The translations under genes were made by a program, and so were the position numbers. Below, piece after piece: positions 18,362-27,466 of a stretch of DNA of 64,000 nucleotides (position 1 is the stretch's first letter; each line of letters starts with the position of its first letter). This stretch comes from Mycobacterium genavense ATCC 51234 (GTDB lineage Bacteria > Actinomycetota > Actinomycetes > Mycobacteriales > Mycobacteriaceae), in the NCBI RefSeq assembly GCF_000526915.1, contig NZ_JAGZ01000008.1, positions 124,001-188,000 on the forward strand. The letters are read 5' to 3'. The notes under the pieces were generated by a model. It saw nothing but the letters and a program-made list of their open reading frames with translations. It was not told the origin of the DNA and ran no database searches.

Positions 18362-20046
18362 ATGACAAATCCCGCACGTCCCCTTGACGGCGCCGCGCAG
18401 TCACGCAAACCGGTGATCCTGACCGTCGACGACGATCCCGCGGTGTCCCGCGCCGTGGCCCGGGACCTCCGGCGCAAATACGGCGAGGAGCACCGCATCG
18501 TGCGCGCCGAGTCGGGACCCGAGGCCCTGGAAACCCTCAAGCAGCTGAAACTGCGCGGCGAAACGGTCGCCACGCTCGTCGCCGACTACCGGATGCCGCA
18601 GATGACGGGCATCGAGTTCCTCGAGCAGGCGATGATCTGTACCCGGCGGCGCGGCGGATCCTGCTGACCGCCTACGGCGACACCCACGCCGCGATCGACG
18701 CGATCAACGTCGTCGACCTCGACCACTACCTGCTCAAGCCGTGGGATCCGCCGGAAGAAAAGCTCTACCCCGTCATCGACGCGCTGCTGGAAGCCTGGCG
18801 CGCGACACCGGCGCACGCCATCTCGCACACCAAGGTGATCGGGCATCGCTGGTCGGCACGGTCCTGGGAGGTCCGCGACTTCCTGGCCCGCAACGGGCTG
18901 CACTACTCCTGGTTCATGGCCGACGAACCCGAGGGCCAGCGGCTGCTCAACGCCGCCGGCGCCGACAGCCGGCGCCTGCCCGTCGTCGTCACCGAGCAGG
19001 GTGACCCGCTGGTCGAACCCACCGACGCCGAACTGGCCGACAAGCTGGGTCTGTCCTCCACGCCGTCGCAGGAGTTCTACGACCTGATCGTGATCGGAGG
19101 CGGGCCCGCGGGCCTGGCCGCCGCGGTCTACGACGCCTCCGAGGGGTTGCGCACTGTGCTGATCGAACGCACCGCGACCGGCGGGCAAGCGGGCCAGAGC
19201 TCCCGGATCGAGAACTAACTCGGCTTCCCGGACGGGGTGTCGGGCGGCCAGCTGGCCGAACGGGCGCGCCGGCAGGCCGAGAAGTTCGGCGCCGAGCTCA
19301 TCACCGCCCGCAAGGCGGTCGCCCTCGAGGTGAACGGACCCAAGCGCACCGTGCGGTTCGCCGACGGCGGCTCGATCGACGCGCACGCGGTCATCCTGGC
19401 CACCGGTGTCGCCTACCGGAACCTCGACGCCGAGGGATGCAACACGCTCACCGGCTGCGGCGTCTACTACGGCGCCGCGGTGTCGATCGCTTCGGACTGC
19501 GAAGACGAAGAGGTCTACGTGATCGGCGGCGCCAACTCCGCCGGCCAGACCGCCATGTATTTGCCGCGAACGGCCAAGTCGGTCAACATCGTGGTGCACG
19601 CCCCGTCGCTGGAAGCGTCGATGTCCTACAACCTGATCGAGCAGATCGAGGCGAACCCCAAGATCAACGTTTTGACCTGCACCGAGGTGCGGCGCGCCAG
19701 CGGCGACGGCCATCTGGAGAAGCTGACCCTGATCAACAACCGGACCGAGCAAACCGAGGAAGTCTCCTGCGGCCGGATGTTCATTTTCATCGGGGCCGCC
19801 CCGCGCACCGAGTGGCTGGACGGGGTGGTGGCCCGCGACGACCACGGCTTCATCCTCACCGGCCCGGACCTGCGCAACGTCTGCGGCTGGACGCTGGACC
19901 GCCCACCGCATCATCTGGAAACCAGCGTGCCGGGGGTGTTCGCCACCGGCGACGTCCGCTCCACGTCGGCCAAACGGGTCGCCGCCGCGGTCGGGGAAGG
20001 GTCGATGGCCGTGATGCTGGTACACCGCTATCTGGCCGAAAGCTAG
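18362..20046 (+). pseudogene. Response-regulator receiver fused to thioredoxin-reductase-like flavoprotein, frameshift plus stop
   Basis: This encoded a receiver domain joined to an FAD/NAD(P)H pyridine nucleotide-disulfide-reductase-like module. The receiver has the acid pocket T-V-D-D-D-P-A, phospho-acceptor region V-A-D-Y-R-M-P and Lys in L-L-K-P-W. The reductase part has V-I-G-G-G-P-A-G-L for FAD and V-I-G-G-A-N-S-A-G for NAD(P)H. The usual C-x-x-C redox pair is absent (G-C-G-V-Y-Y has one Cys), so it is probably not a disulfide reductase. A 1-nt loss near 18634 separates M-T-G-I-E-F-L-E-Q-A-M from the rest. TAA at 19216-19218 replaces a residue in R-I-E-N-[x]-L-G-F-P-D-G. Its kinase partner follows 8 nt downstream and is intact. 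Confidence 0.87.
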
Positions 20047-20053
20047 GAGCGCC

Positions 20054-21574
20054 ATGACAACCCCGTGTGAGCCCGACGAGCTGCGCAGCCTGTTCCTGTT
20101 CGAGGCGCTGACCGACGAACAGCTCACGGTGTTGTGCGCCAACGGCTGCATCGAGGAGTACCAGCCGGGGCCGATCTGCGTGGAAGGCGAACCGGCGACC
20201 TGCTTCTACGTGCTGATCGAGGGCGAGCTGGCGATATCCAAGCTCTCCGGCGGCCAGGACATCGAAACCAACCGCACCTCGCAACGCGGGGTGTACGCCG
20301 GCGCGTGGCGGGCGTTCACCGGCGGCAAGCAGAAGACCTACGACGCCTCGGTGCACGTGACCAAGCCGTCCCGGTTTTTCGTGATGGACGCGCCCGTGTT
20401 CGCCCAGTTCATGCGCGACCAATTCCCGATGGCCGTGCACCTGCTCGACGGCATCGCCGTTGGCACCGACCGGACGCGGCGGATCATCGACAACCGGGAG
20501 AAGCTGCTGGCGCTGGGCCGGCTGTCGGCGGGGCTCACCCATCAGCTCAACAACCCGGCCGCCGCGATCTCGCGGGCCGCGTCGGATCTGCGCGAGCGGG
20601 TGGCCAACATGCGTCACAAGCTGGCGATGCTGGCCGACGGCACCATCACCCCCGAGGCGTTGAGTGCCCTGGTGCACCTGCAGGAGCGGGTCGCCGAGCA
20701 GGTCGCCAAATCCGCTGCGCAGCACCTGAGCGCGCTGGAGACCTCCGACCGCGAGGACGCCGTCGGCGACTGGCTGGAAGACCACGGCATCGACGGCGGG
20801 TGGGACATCGCGCCGACGTTCGTCGAGGGTGGCGTCGACACCGATTGGCTGGAGCGGATTTCGGCGGTCACCGACGCGCTCGAGTCGGCGACGTTGGAGC
20901 AGGCGATCCGGTGGATCAACTACACCATCGAAAGCGAGCTGCTGATGAACCAGATCCTGGAAGCCAGCAAGCGGATGTTGGCGCTGGTGGCCGACGCCAA
21001 GCAGTACTCGCAACTGGATCGCGCCCCATCCCAGGTGGCCAACGTGCACGACCTGCTGCACAGTACGCTGGTGATGTTCGCCGACCGGTTGACCAAGGAC
21101 GGCAGCAAGGACGGCCCTAAGGACACCCCCACCATCAACCTGGTGAAGGACTGGGACCGCTCACTTCCCGAAATCCCTTGCTATCCAGGCGATCTCAACC
21201 AGGTATGGACGATCATCATCGACAACGCGCTCGCCGCGATGCGCGATACGGGCGGCACACTGACCGTGCGCACCTGCCGCTACGGCGACAACATGACCCG
21301 CGTCGAAATCTGTGACACCGGTCCGGGAGTTCCGCCGGATATCCGCGAGCACATCTTCGAGCCGTTCTTCACCACCAAGCCGTTCGGCGAGGGCACCGGC
21401 CTCGGGCTGGACCTCGCATTCAACATCGTCGTCAAAAAACACCGCGGCGATCTGCGGGTGGAATCGGTGCCCGGCGACACCCGGTTCATCGTGCTGCTGC
21501 CGCTGGAAAAGCCGCCCGTCGCCGACGTCGCCGCCGTGGACGACGACGACCTGGACGGCGCCGACCCGGAATAG
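20054..21574 (+). CDS. Sensor histidine kinase with N-terminal cyclic-nucleotide-binding-like domain
   Basis: A 506-residue soluble kinase. Residues about 10-140 form a cNMP-binding-like beta roll (F-Y-V-L-I-E-G-E-L-A-I). A helical histidine phosphotransfer region has the H-box G-L-T-H-Q-L-N-N-P-A-A-A. The C-terminal ATPase has the N-box D-N-A-L-A-A-M, the G1 box D-T-G-P-G-V-P and the G2 box G-E-G-T-G-L-G-L. No membrane segments are seen, so sensing is cytoplasmic. It lies 8 nt after the receiver-flavoprotein fusion, which is its obvious phosphorylation target. Such kinase plus receiver-reductase pairs are found in several actinobacteria. Here the kinase is intact but the partner is broken, so the pathway is probably lost or the kinase is next to decay. 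Confidence 0.85.
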   Translation: MTTPCEPDELRSLFLFEALTDEQLTVLCANGCIEEYQPGPICVEGEPATCFYVLIEGELAISKLSGGQDIETNRTSQRGVYAGAWRAFTGGKQKTYDASVHVTKPSRFFVMDAPVFAQFMRDQFPMAVHLLDGIAVGTDRTRRIIDNREKLLALGRLSAGLTHQLNNPAAAISRAASDLRERVANMRHKLAMLADGTITPEALSALVHLQERVAEQVAKSAAQHLSALETSDREDAVGDWLEDHGIDGGWDIAPTFVEGGVDTDWLERISAVTDALESATLEQAIRWINYTIESELLMNQILEASKRMLALVADAKQYSQLDRAPSQVANVHDLLHSTLVMFADRLTKDGSKDGPKDTPTINLVKDWDRSLPEIPCYPGDLNQVWTIIIDNALAAMRDTGGTLTVRTCRYGDNMTRVEICDTGPGVPPDIREHIFEPFFTTKPFGEGTGLGLDLAFNIVVKKHRGDLRVESVPGDTRFIVLLPLEKPPVADVAAVDDDDLDGADPE

Positions 21575-21603
21575 TGCCGCCACCCGCCGGGGTTAAAGAC
21601 GCC

Positions 21604-22449
21604 ATGACCGATGCAGCTGCACGCAAGCCCGACCTCGGCCGGTTCGGAACGTTCGGACGCGGCGTCACCCCTACGCAAGCCAGAGAAATCGAAGCCCTCG
21701 GCTACGGCGCGGTCTGGGTGGGCGGCTCGCCACCGGCCGAGCTGGCCTGGGTGGAGCCCATCCTGGAAGCGACGAGCACGTTGCAGGTGGCCACCGGGAT
21801 CGTGAACATCTGGACCGCACCGGCCAACGAGGTGGCCGAGTCGTTCCACCGGATCGACAAGGCCTACCCGGACCGCTTCCTGCTCGGCATCGGCGTCGGT
21901 CACCGCGAGGTGATCAGCGAATACCGCAAGCCCTACGACGCGCTGGTCGAATACCTGGACCGGCTCGACGAGTACGGCGTGCCCGCGCATCGGCGGGTGG
22001 TGGCGGCCCTGGGCCCGCGCGTCCTCGGGGTCTCGGCGCAACGCAGCGCCGGTGCGCACCCGTATCTGACCACCCCGAAGCACACCGCGCAGGCCCGCGA
22101 GCTGATCGGACTGTCGGCATTCTTGGCGCCCGAGCACAAGGTGGTGCTGACCACCGACCCCGACCAGGCCCGCGCTGTCGGACGCAAGGCCCTGGACATG
22201 TACTTCAACCTGGCCAACTACCGCAACAACTGGAAGCGGTCCGGCTTCGGCGAGGACGAGGTCGTCCGCCCGGGCAGTGACCGCCTGGTCGACGCCGTGG
22301 TGACCTACGGCACCCCCGACGCGATCGCCGCGCGGCTGAACGAGCACCTCGCCGCCGGGGCCGACCACGTGCCCGTGCAGGTCCTGACCAAAGATGAAAA
22401 CCTGGGCTCGGCGCTGGCCGAACTGGCGGGCCCGCTCGGACTGAAGTAA
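21604..22449 (+). CDS. LLM-class F420-dependent oxidoreductase (Rv3463-like), copy 1
   Basis: A luciferase-like (beta/alpha) barrel enzyme of 281 residues, probably using coenzyme F420 as do its relatives in mycobacteria. It begins M-T-D-A-A-A-R-K-P-D-L-G-R-F-G and has the motifs L-G-I-G-V-G-H-R and S-A-Q-R-S-A-G-A-H-P-Y shared with its neighbour. I placed the start at ATG 21604. An upstream ATG at 21574 adds ten residues that lie in the spacer. It follows the kinase by about 30 nt. The substrate is unknown. The tandem neighbour is closely related over its whole length. Confidence 0.85.
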   Translation: MTDAAARKPDLGRFGTFGRGVTPTQAREIEALGYGAVWVGGSPPAELAWVEPILEATSTLQVATGIVNIWTAPANEVAESFHRIDKAYPDRFLLGIGVGHREVISEYRKPYDALVEYLDRLDEYGVPAHRRVVAALGPRVLGVSAQRSAGAHPYLTTPKHTAQARELIGLSAFLAPEHKVVLTTDPDQARAVGRKALDMYFNLANYRNNWKRSGFGEDEVVRPGSDRLVDAVVTYGTPDAIAARLNEHLAAGADHVPVQVLTKDENLGSALAELAGPLGLK

Positions 22450-22470
22450 CCAACCGCGGAGGGGACCTCG

Positions 22471-23337
22471 ATGAACGACGCCGCAGCACACAAGCCCGAC
22501 CTCGGCCGCTACGGCGCCTGGCTGCCGACCCGCTCCATCACACCCGAACTGGCCGCCAAGATCGAAGCCCTGGGTTACTCGGCGGCCTGGGTCGGCGGAT
22601 CACCGGACGCCGAGCTGGCCTGGGTGGAACCGGCGTTGGCGCAGACCGACTCGCTGCAGCTGGCCACCGGCATCGTCAACATCTGGACGGCTGCGGCCGC
22701 ACCCGTGGCCGCGTCGTTCAAACGCATCGAAAATGCTTACCCGGGAAGGTTTTTGCTCGGTATCGGGGTGGGCCACCCCGAACACACCCAGGAGTACGCC
22801 AAGCCCTACGCCGCACTGGTCGGCTACCTCGACGCCCTCGACGAGGCACTGGTGCCGACCAGCCGGCGGGTGCTCGCAGCGCTCGGGCCCAAGGTGCTGG
22901 CGCTGTCCGCCCAACGCAGCGCCGGCGCGCACCCGTACTTGACCACGCCCGAACACACGGCCCGGGCGCGTGAACAACTCGGCAATTCGGTGTTTTTGGC
23001 GCCGGAGCACAAGGTGGTGCTGACCACCGACCGCGAGAAGGCGCGCGAGGCCGGCCGCCAGCTCGTCGGGCACTATCTGGGGCTGAGCAACTACGTGAAC
23101 AACTGGCTGCGGCTGGGGTTCACCGAGAACGACGTGCGCGCACCCGGCAGCGACCGGCTGATCGACGCGGTGGTGGCCTACGGCACCCCGGAGGCCATCG
23201 TGAAAAGGCTGGGCGAGCACCTGGATGCGGGCGCCGATCACGTGGCCATCCAGGTGCTGGGCGGCTACGACGAAGCGACGCTGCTGCCCGCACTGAAGGA
23301 ACTGGCCGGACCGCTTGGGCTGACCCCCGCAAGCTGA
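22471..23337 (+). CDS. LLM-class F420-dependent oxidoreductase (Rv3463-like), copy 2
   Basis: A second 288-residue LLM barrel protein, 21 nt downstream of copy 1 and clearly its paralogue (shared D-L-G-R-Y/F-G, A-W-V-G-G-S-P, A-T-G-I-V-N-I-W-T, S-A-Q-R-S-A-G-A-H-P-Y-L-T-T-P). The RBS GGAGGGG precedes ATG 22471. The presence of two copies suggests a local duplication followed by divergence, possibly with different substrates. Both are intact. It lies just upstream of rmlB, as Rv3463 does in M. tuberculosis. Confidence 0.85.
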   Translation: MNDAAAHKPDLGRYGAWLPTRSITPELAAKIEALGYSAAWVGGSPDAELAWVEPALAQTDSLQLATGIVNIWTAAAAPVAASFKRIENAYPGRFLLGIGVGHPEHTQEYAKPYAALVGYLDALDEALVPTSRRVLAALGPKVLALSAQRSAGAHPYLTTPEHTARAREQLGNSVFLAPEHKVVLTTDREKAREAGRQLVGHYLGLSNYVNNWLRLGFTENDVRAPGSDRLIDAVVAYGTPEAIVKRLGEHLDAGADHVAIQVLGGYDEATLLPALKELAGPLGLTPAS

Positions 23338-23363
23338 TCGCCACCCTCGGTTAGGGTTTGACC

Positions 23364-24359
23364 ATGCGGCTGCTGGTCACCGGTGGCGCCGGTTTCATCG
23401 GCGCGAATTTCGTGCACAGCACCGTGCGCGAGCGTCCCGACGTTTCGGTTACGGTGCTCGACGCGCTGACGTACGCCGGGCGGCGCGAGTCGTTGGCCGG
23501 CGTCGACGACGCCATCGAGCTGGTCGAGGGTGACATCTGCGACGCCGAGCTGGTGTCGGCGCTGGTCGCCGAGTCGGATGCGGTGGTGCACTTCGCCGCC
23601 GAGAGCCACGTCGACAACGCGCTGGACAACCCCGAGCCCTTTCTGCACACCAACGTGGTCGGCACCTACACGATCCTGGAGGCGGTACGCCGCCGCGGGA
23701 TCAGGCTGCACCACATCTCCACCGACGAGGTCTACGGCGACCTGGAACTCGACGACCCGCAGCGGTTCACCGAATCGACGCCCTACAACCCGTCGAGCCC
23801 GTATTCGGCGACCAAGGCCGCCGCCGACATGCTGGTCCGGGCCTGGGTGCGCTCGTACGGGGTGCGCGCCACGCTGTCCAACTGCTCCAACAACTACGGG
23901 CCGTATCAGCACATCGAGAAGTTCATCCCGCGCCAGATCACCAATCTGCTGACCGGGCGGCGGTGCAAGCTGTACGGCACCGGCGCCAACGTGCGCGACT
24001 GGATTCACGTCGACGACCACAACAGCGCGGTGTGGCAGATCCTGGACAAGGGCCGGATCGGGGCGACCTACCTGATCTCGGCCGAGGGCGAACGCGACAA
24101 CCTGTCCGTGCTGCGCACGCTGCTACAGATGATGGGTCACGACCCCGACGACTTCGACCACGTCACCGACCGCGTCGGCCACGACCTGCGCTACGCCATC
24201 GACCCGTCCCTGCTGTACGACGAATTGCACTGGGCGCCAAAGCATACCGACTTCGAAGAGGGATTGCGCGAAACCATCGACTGGTATCGGGCCAACGAAT
24301 CCTGGTGGCGTCCGCTCAAGGACGCATCGGAAGCCCGCTACGAAGAACGGGGTCAGTGA
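23364..24359 (+). CDS. rmlB: dTDP-glucose 4,6-dehydratase
   Basis: RmlB converts dTDP-glucose to dTDP-4-keto-6-deoxyglucose, the second step of dTDP-rhamnose synthesis. Rhamnose links arabinogalactan to peptidoglycan and is essential in mycobacteria. The 331-residue extended SDR has the Rossmann motif T-G-G-A-G-F-I-G, the catalytic segment S-T-D-E-V-Y-G-D and Y-S-A-T-K for the active Tyr and Lys. ATG 23364 is preferred over an upstream TTG in frame at 23358 because it matches the usual start M-R-L-L-V-T-G. rmlC follows after 1 nt, so the pair is an operon. Confidence 0.96.
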   Translation: MRLLVTGGAGFIGANFVHSTVRERPDVSVTVLDALTYAGRRESLAGVDDAIELVEGDICDAELVSALVAESDAVVHFAAESHVDNALDNPEPFLHTNVVGTYTILEAVRRRGIRLHHISTDEVYGDLELDDPQRFTESTPYNPSSPYSATKAAADMLVRAWVRSYGVRATLSNCSNNYGPYQHIEKFIPRQITNLLTGRRCKLYGTGANVRDWIHVDDHNSAVWQILDKGRIGATYLISAEGERDNLSVLRTLLQMMGHDPDDFDHVTDRVGHDLRYAIDPSLLYDELHWAPKHTDFEEGLRETIDWYRANESWWRPLKDASEARYEERGQ

Positions 24360-24360
24360 C

Positions 24361-24972
24361 ATGGAAGCCCGCGAACTAAAAGTCCCCGGCGCCTGGGAAA
24401 TCACCCCGAAGATTCACGGCGATTCCCGTGGCATGTTCTTCGAATGGCTCAAAGACGCCGATTTCCGGGCCTTCGCCGGCCATGGGCTGACCGTCCGGCA
24501 GGCCAATTGCTCGGTGTCGGCCGCGGGCGTGCTGCGGGGTCTGCACTTCGCCGAGCTCCCCCCCAGCCAGGCCAAATACGTGACTTGCGTGCGGGGTGCG
24601 GTGTTCGACGTGGTGGTCGACATTCGGGTCGGCTCACCGACGTTCGGCCAGTGGGACTCGGTGCTGCTCGACGACAAGGATCGCCGGACGATCTACCTCT
24701 GCGAAGGCGTCGGGCACGGTTTCCTTGCGCTGGAAGACAATTCGACGGTGATGTACCTGTGCTCGGCGGAATACAGCCCGCAGCGCGAGCACACCATCCG
24801 CGCCACCGACCCGGCGCTGGGTATCGACTGGCCGCTGGTCGACGGGGCCGCCCCGAGCCTGTCCGACCGCGATGCCGCCGCCCCCGGCTTCGACGAGGTG
24901 CGCGCGGCCGGGCTGCTGCCCACCTGGGAGGAGGCACAGCGTTTCGCCGCGCAACTGCGTGGTGAGGCCTGA
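24361..24972 (+). CDS. rmlC: dTDP-4-dehydrorhamnose 3,5-epimerase
   Basis: RmlC carries out the third step of dTDP-rhamnose synthesis, double epimerisation of the 4-keto sugar. The 203-residue cupin begins M-E-A-R-E-L-K-V-P-G-A-W-E-I-T and has the catalytic His in L-R-G-L-H-F and the Asp/Tyr region near Y-L-C-S-A-E-Y. The length matches the family. It is coupled to rmlB. The following genes are membrane acyltransferases, which makes a link to acylated deoxysugars plausible. Confidence 0.96.
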   Translation: MEARELKVPGAWEITPKIHGDSRGMFFEWLKDADFRAFAGHGLTVRQANCSVSAAGVLRGLHFAELPPSQAKYVTCVRGAVFDVVVDIRVGSPTFGQWDSVLLDDKDRRTIYLCEGVGHGFLALEDNSTVMYLCSAEYSPQREHTIRATDPALGIDWPLVDGAAPSLSDRDAAAPGFDEVRAAGLLPTWEEAQRFAAQLRGEA

Positions 24973-25071
24973 AGCCAAGCAATCGAGCCTTTTCCGCAAT
25001 TTCCGCTAGCACCGCGATGCGCGACATTACGATGGCCGACAATGCGGGGGCCGGACGACAGATTCAGATTG

Positions 25072-26175
25072 ATGAAACTCGCGCAGGCATTCGATCCCCG
25101 CAATAACGCGCTGAATGTCTGGCGTCTGATATTGGCGACGGGCGTGATTTTTGAACACACGTGGCCGCTCACCGACCGCCACTTGCAGCCTCCATTTGAC
25201 CAGCTCATTTCCCAGGTCTGGGTCGACGGCTTCTTCGTGATTTCCGGCTTCCTGATCACCGCGAGTTGGGTGCACAATCCGCGGCTTCGCTAATACGTCG
25301 CGGCCCGGGCACTGCGCATCTTTCCCGGATTGTGGGTCTGCCTACTCGTCGTGGCATTCGTGATCGCTCCGATCGGCGTGGGAATCCAGGGCAGTCCGGT
25401 CGCGACGATTTGGTCGTCCACCGCGCCGATCGAATACGTGCTCGATAACGCCGTGCTGAATTTCTTTCACGTCGGTATCGCGGGAACGCCGGCCGGCGTC
25501 CCGTGGCCGGGTGTGTGGGAAGGCCCGCTGTGGACCCTCGCCTTTGAACTGATGTGCTACGTCGCCGTTGCCGTCGCCGGGTTGGCCGGGCTTCTCAAAC
25601 GCCGCTGGCCCGCCCCGGTGGTATTCGGGTTGGCGGTCGCCCTGTCGGCCGTAGTCTCTTACCCGATCATGAAGGTCGAAACGATTCCGCAAATGGTCGC
25701 CCGTTTCGCCGTGGTGTTCGCCGCCGGAGCGGTGCTGCACCAGTACCGGGACGTCATTCCGGCGCGGTGGTCGCTGGTCGCTTTGAGCGCCGCCGTCGTC
25801 GTCGCGGCCGGCGTGCTGGTGCCCAACTACCGGGTGATCGCGGCTATTCCGCTGGCCTACGCGGTTGTCGTCTCCGGCGCCCTGCTGCACAACCCGCGGT
25901 TGAGACTGCGCACCGACCTTTTCTACGGCGTGTACATCTACGCGTGGCCCATGCAACAGTTGCTGGTGATCTGCGGCCTCGGCTTCTTGCCTCCGATTCC
26001 ATTCACGATCGTCGCCGCGCTGTCCACCCTGCCGTTGGCCACGCTGACCTGGTTCCAGGTGGAAAAGCGCGCGTTGGCGCTGAAATCCCGGTTCCAGCAC
26101 GACGACAAGCCCGCAACCACCAGGACAGATGTCGCCGCCCCGCGTCCTGTTCGGGGGATCGCGGGCGCCACGTAG
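25072..26175 (+). pseudogene. Membrane acyltransferase (acyltransferase-3 type), copy 1, in-frame TAA
   Basis: First of four tandem paralogues of the acyltransferase-3 (OafA/WecH-like) family: about ten membrane segments that move acyl groups onto sugars or other outer targets. The start M-K-L-A-Q-A-F-D-P-R-N-N-A-L-N is shared with the other copies. The R-L...V-x-x-x-H pattern in the first helix (L-I-L-A-T-G-V-I-F-E-H) fits the catalytic His of the family. TAA at 25291-25293 interrupts L-R-[x]-Y-V-A-A-R-A-L, where the other copies have Asp, Glu or Ser. GAA to TAA is the likely change. Frame and sequence downstream are otherwise intact to 26175. Confidence 0.85.
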
Positions 26176-26280
26176 TCACGTCGCTTCGGGGCTCCCAAGC
26201 GGCAGTCGACTACCTTGGGGATTCCGCGCCGATACCATGGCCGAAAAGGGGTCGGGCGACAACAGATACAGATTGGGCAC

Positions 26281-27360
26281 ATGAAGCTAGCGCACGTGTT
26301 CGACCCCCGGAATAACGCACTGAATCTTTTCCGGCTGGGGTTGGCCGCCGAGGTCATGCTGTTCCATTCCTGGCCGGTGACCGGGCGCACCCCGCCGCAG
26401 GTGCTGCTTCAGCTCCTCGTCGCGGTCGGCGTCGACGGGTTCTTTGCGATCTCCGGATTCCTGATCACCGCGAGTTGGCTCAACGACCCGAAACTGCGGG
26501 ACTTCCTCACCGCCCGGGCACTTCGCATCCTGCCCGGGTTGTACATCTGCCTGATCGTCACCGCATTCGTGTTCGCCCCACTCAATGTCGCGATCACCGG
26601 CGGCTCGGCCGCGAAGTTGCTGACGTCGTTCGCCCCGGTCGAGTACGTCTTGAAGAACAGTGGCGTGGCCTACCTGCAGCACTACATCGGCGGAACACCG
26701 GTCGGGGTGCCGTTCGCCGACGGCGGCTGGAACGCCTCCCTGTGGTCGCTGGTCTGGGAGCTGATGTGCTACCTCGCCGTCGCCGCCATCGGCGTTGCCG
26801 GACTTGCCAATAGACGCTGCGTTTCACCAGTTCTGTTGATAGTGGCCGTCATTGGCGCAGCGTTGCTGCCGCCGCTCACCTTTCCCGGCGTGTGGACCGT
26901 CCCGCAGCTCGCGGCGCGCTCGGCGATCATGTTTGCCGCGGGTGCACTGCTGTACCAGTGGCGCGACGTGATTCCGGCGCGGTGGTCCCTGGTGGCGGTG
27001 AGCGTCGTTATCGTCGTCGTCGCGTCCGCCCTACTGCCGGATTATCGGGTGATCGCGGCCCTTCCGCTCGCGTATGCCGTTGTCGCGTCGGCCATCATGC
27101 TGCACAACCCACGCTTGCAATTGCGGACCGACCTGTCCTACGGCGTCTACATCTACGCCTTCCCGACTCAGCAACTGCTGGCCAGCTGTGGGCTTGCGAC
27201 GCTGAATCCAATAGTGTTCGCCGGACTTTCGACGCTGGCCGTCGTACCGCTGGCAGCGCTGAGCTGGTTCCTGATAGAGAAACCCTCGCAGTCGCTCAAG
27301 ACGCGGCTCAAGCGAAAGTGGTCCGGCTCTGAACTCGCGGAAGCCAATCCGGCCGGCTAG
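26281..27360 (+). CDS. Membrane acyltransferase (acyltransferase-3 type), copy 2
   Basis: A 359-residue polytopic acyltransferase. It begins M-K-L-A-H-V-F-D-P-R-N-N-A-L-N, with the His of the first helix in A-E-V-M-L-F-H-S-W and the repeated signature S-G-F-L-I-T-A-S-W-L. About ten membrane segments follow, then S-Y-G-V-Y-I-Y-A-F-P-T-Q-Q-L and a short basic tail. It is intact. I set the start at ATG 26281 because it aligns with the other three copies; upstream in-frame codons are not conserved. The acceptor is unknown. Proximity to rmlBC makes a rhamnose-containing glycolipid or polysaccharide possible. Confidence 0.83.
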   Translation: MKLAHVFDPRNNALNLFRLGLAAEVMLFHSWPVTGRTPPQVLLQLLVAVGVDGFFAISGFLITASWLNDPKLRDFLTARALRILPGLYICLIVTAFVFAPLNVAITGGSAAKLLTSFAPVEYVLKNSGVAYLQHYIGGTPVGVPFADGGWNASLWSLVWELMCYLAVAAIGVAGLANRRCVSPVLLIVAVIGAALLPPLTFPGVWTVPQLAARSAIMFAAGALLYQWRDVIPARWSLVAVSVVIVVVASALLPDYRVIAALPLAYAVVASAIMLHNPRLQLRTDLSYGVYIYAFPTQQLLASCGLATLNPIVFAGLSTLAVVPLAALSWFLIEKPSQSLKTRLKRKWSGSELAEANPAG

Positions 27361-27466
27361 GTACTGCCTTTGCTGCGGCGCACGTCACTTTGTCGCGCGC
27401 CGGGTGAGTCCGTCGGTGACATTATGATGGCGTCACATGGGGTTGGTGACCGCGAGGCGAACGCGG

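Noticed and set aside
18586..20151. A 521-codon open frame on the minus strand
   Set aside because: It lies opposite the receiver-flavoprotein gene. The translation is rich in Arg, Gly, Pro and Val with no domain, which is typical of the reverse frame of high-GC coding sequence.
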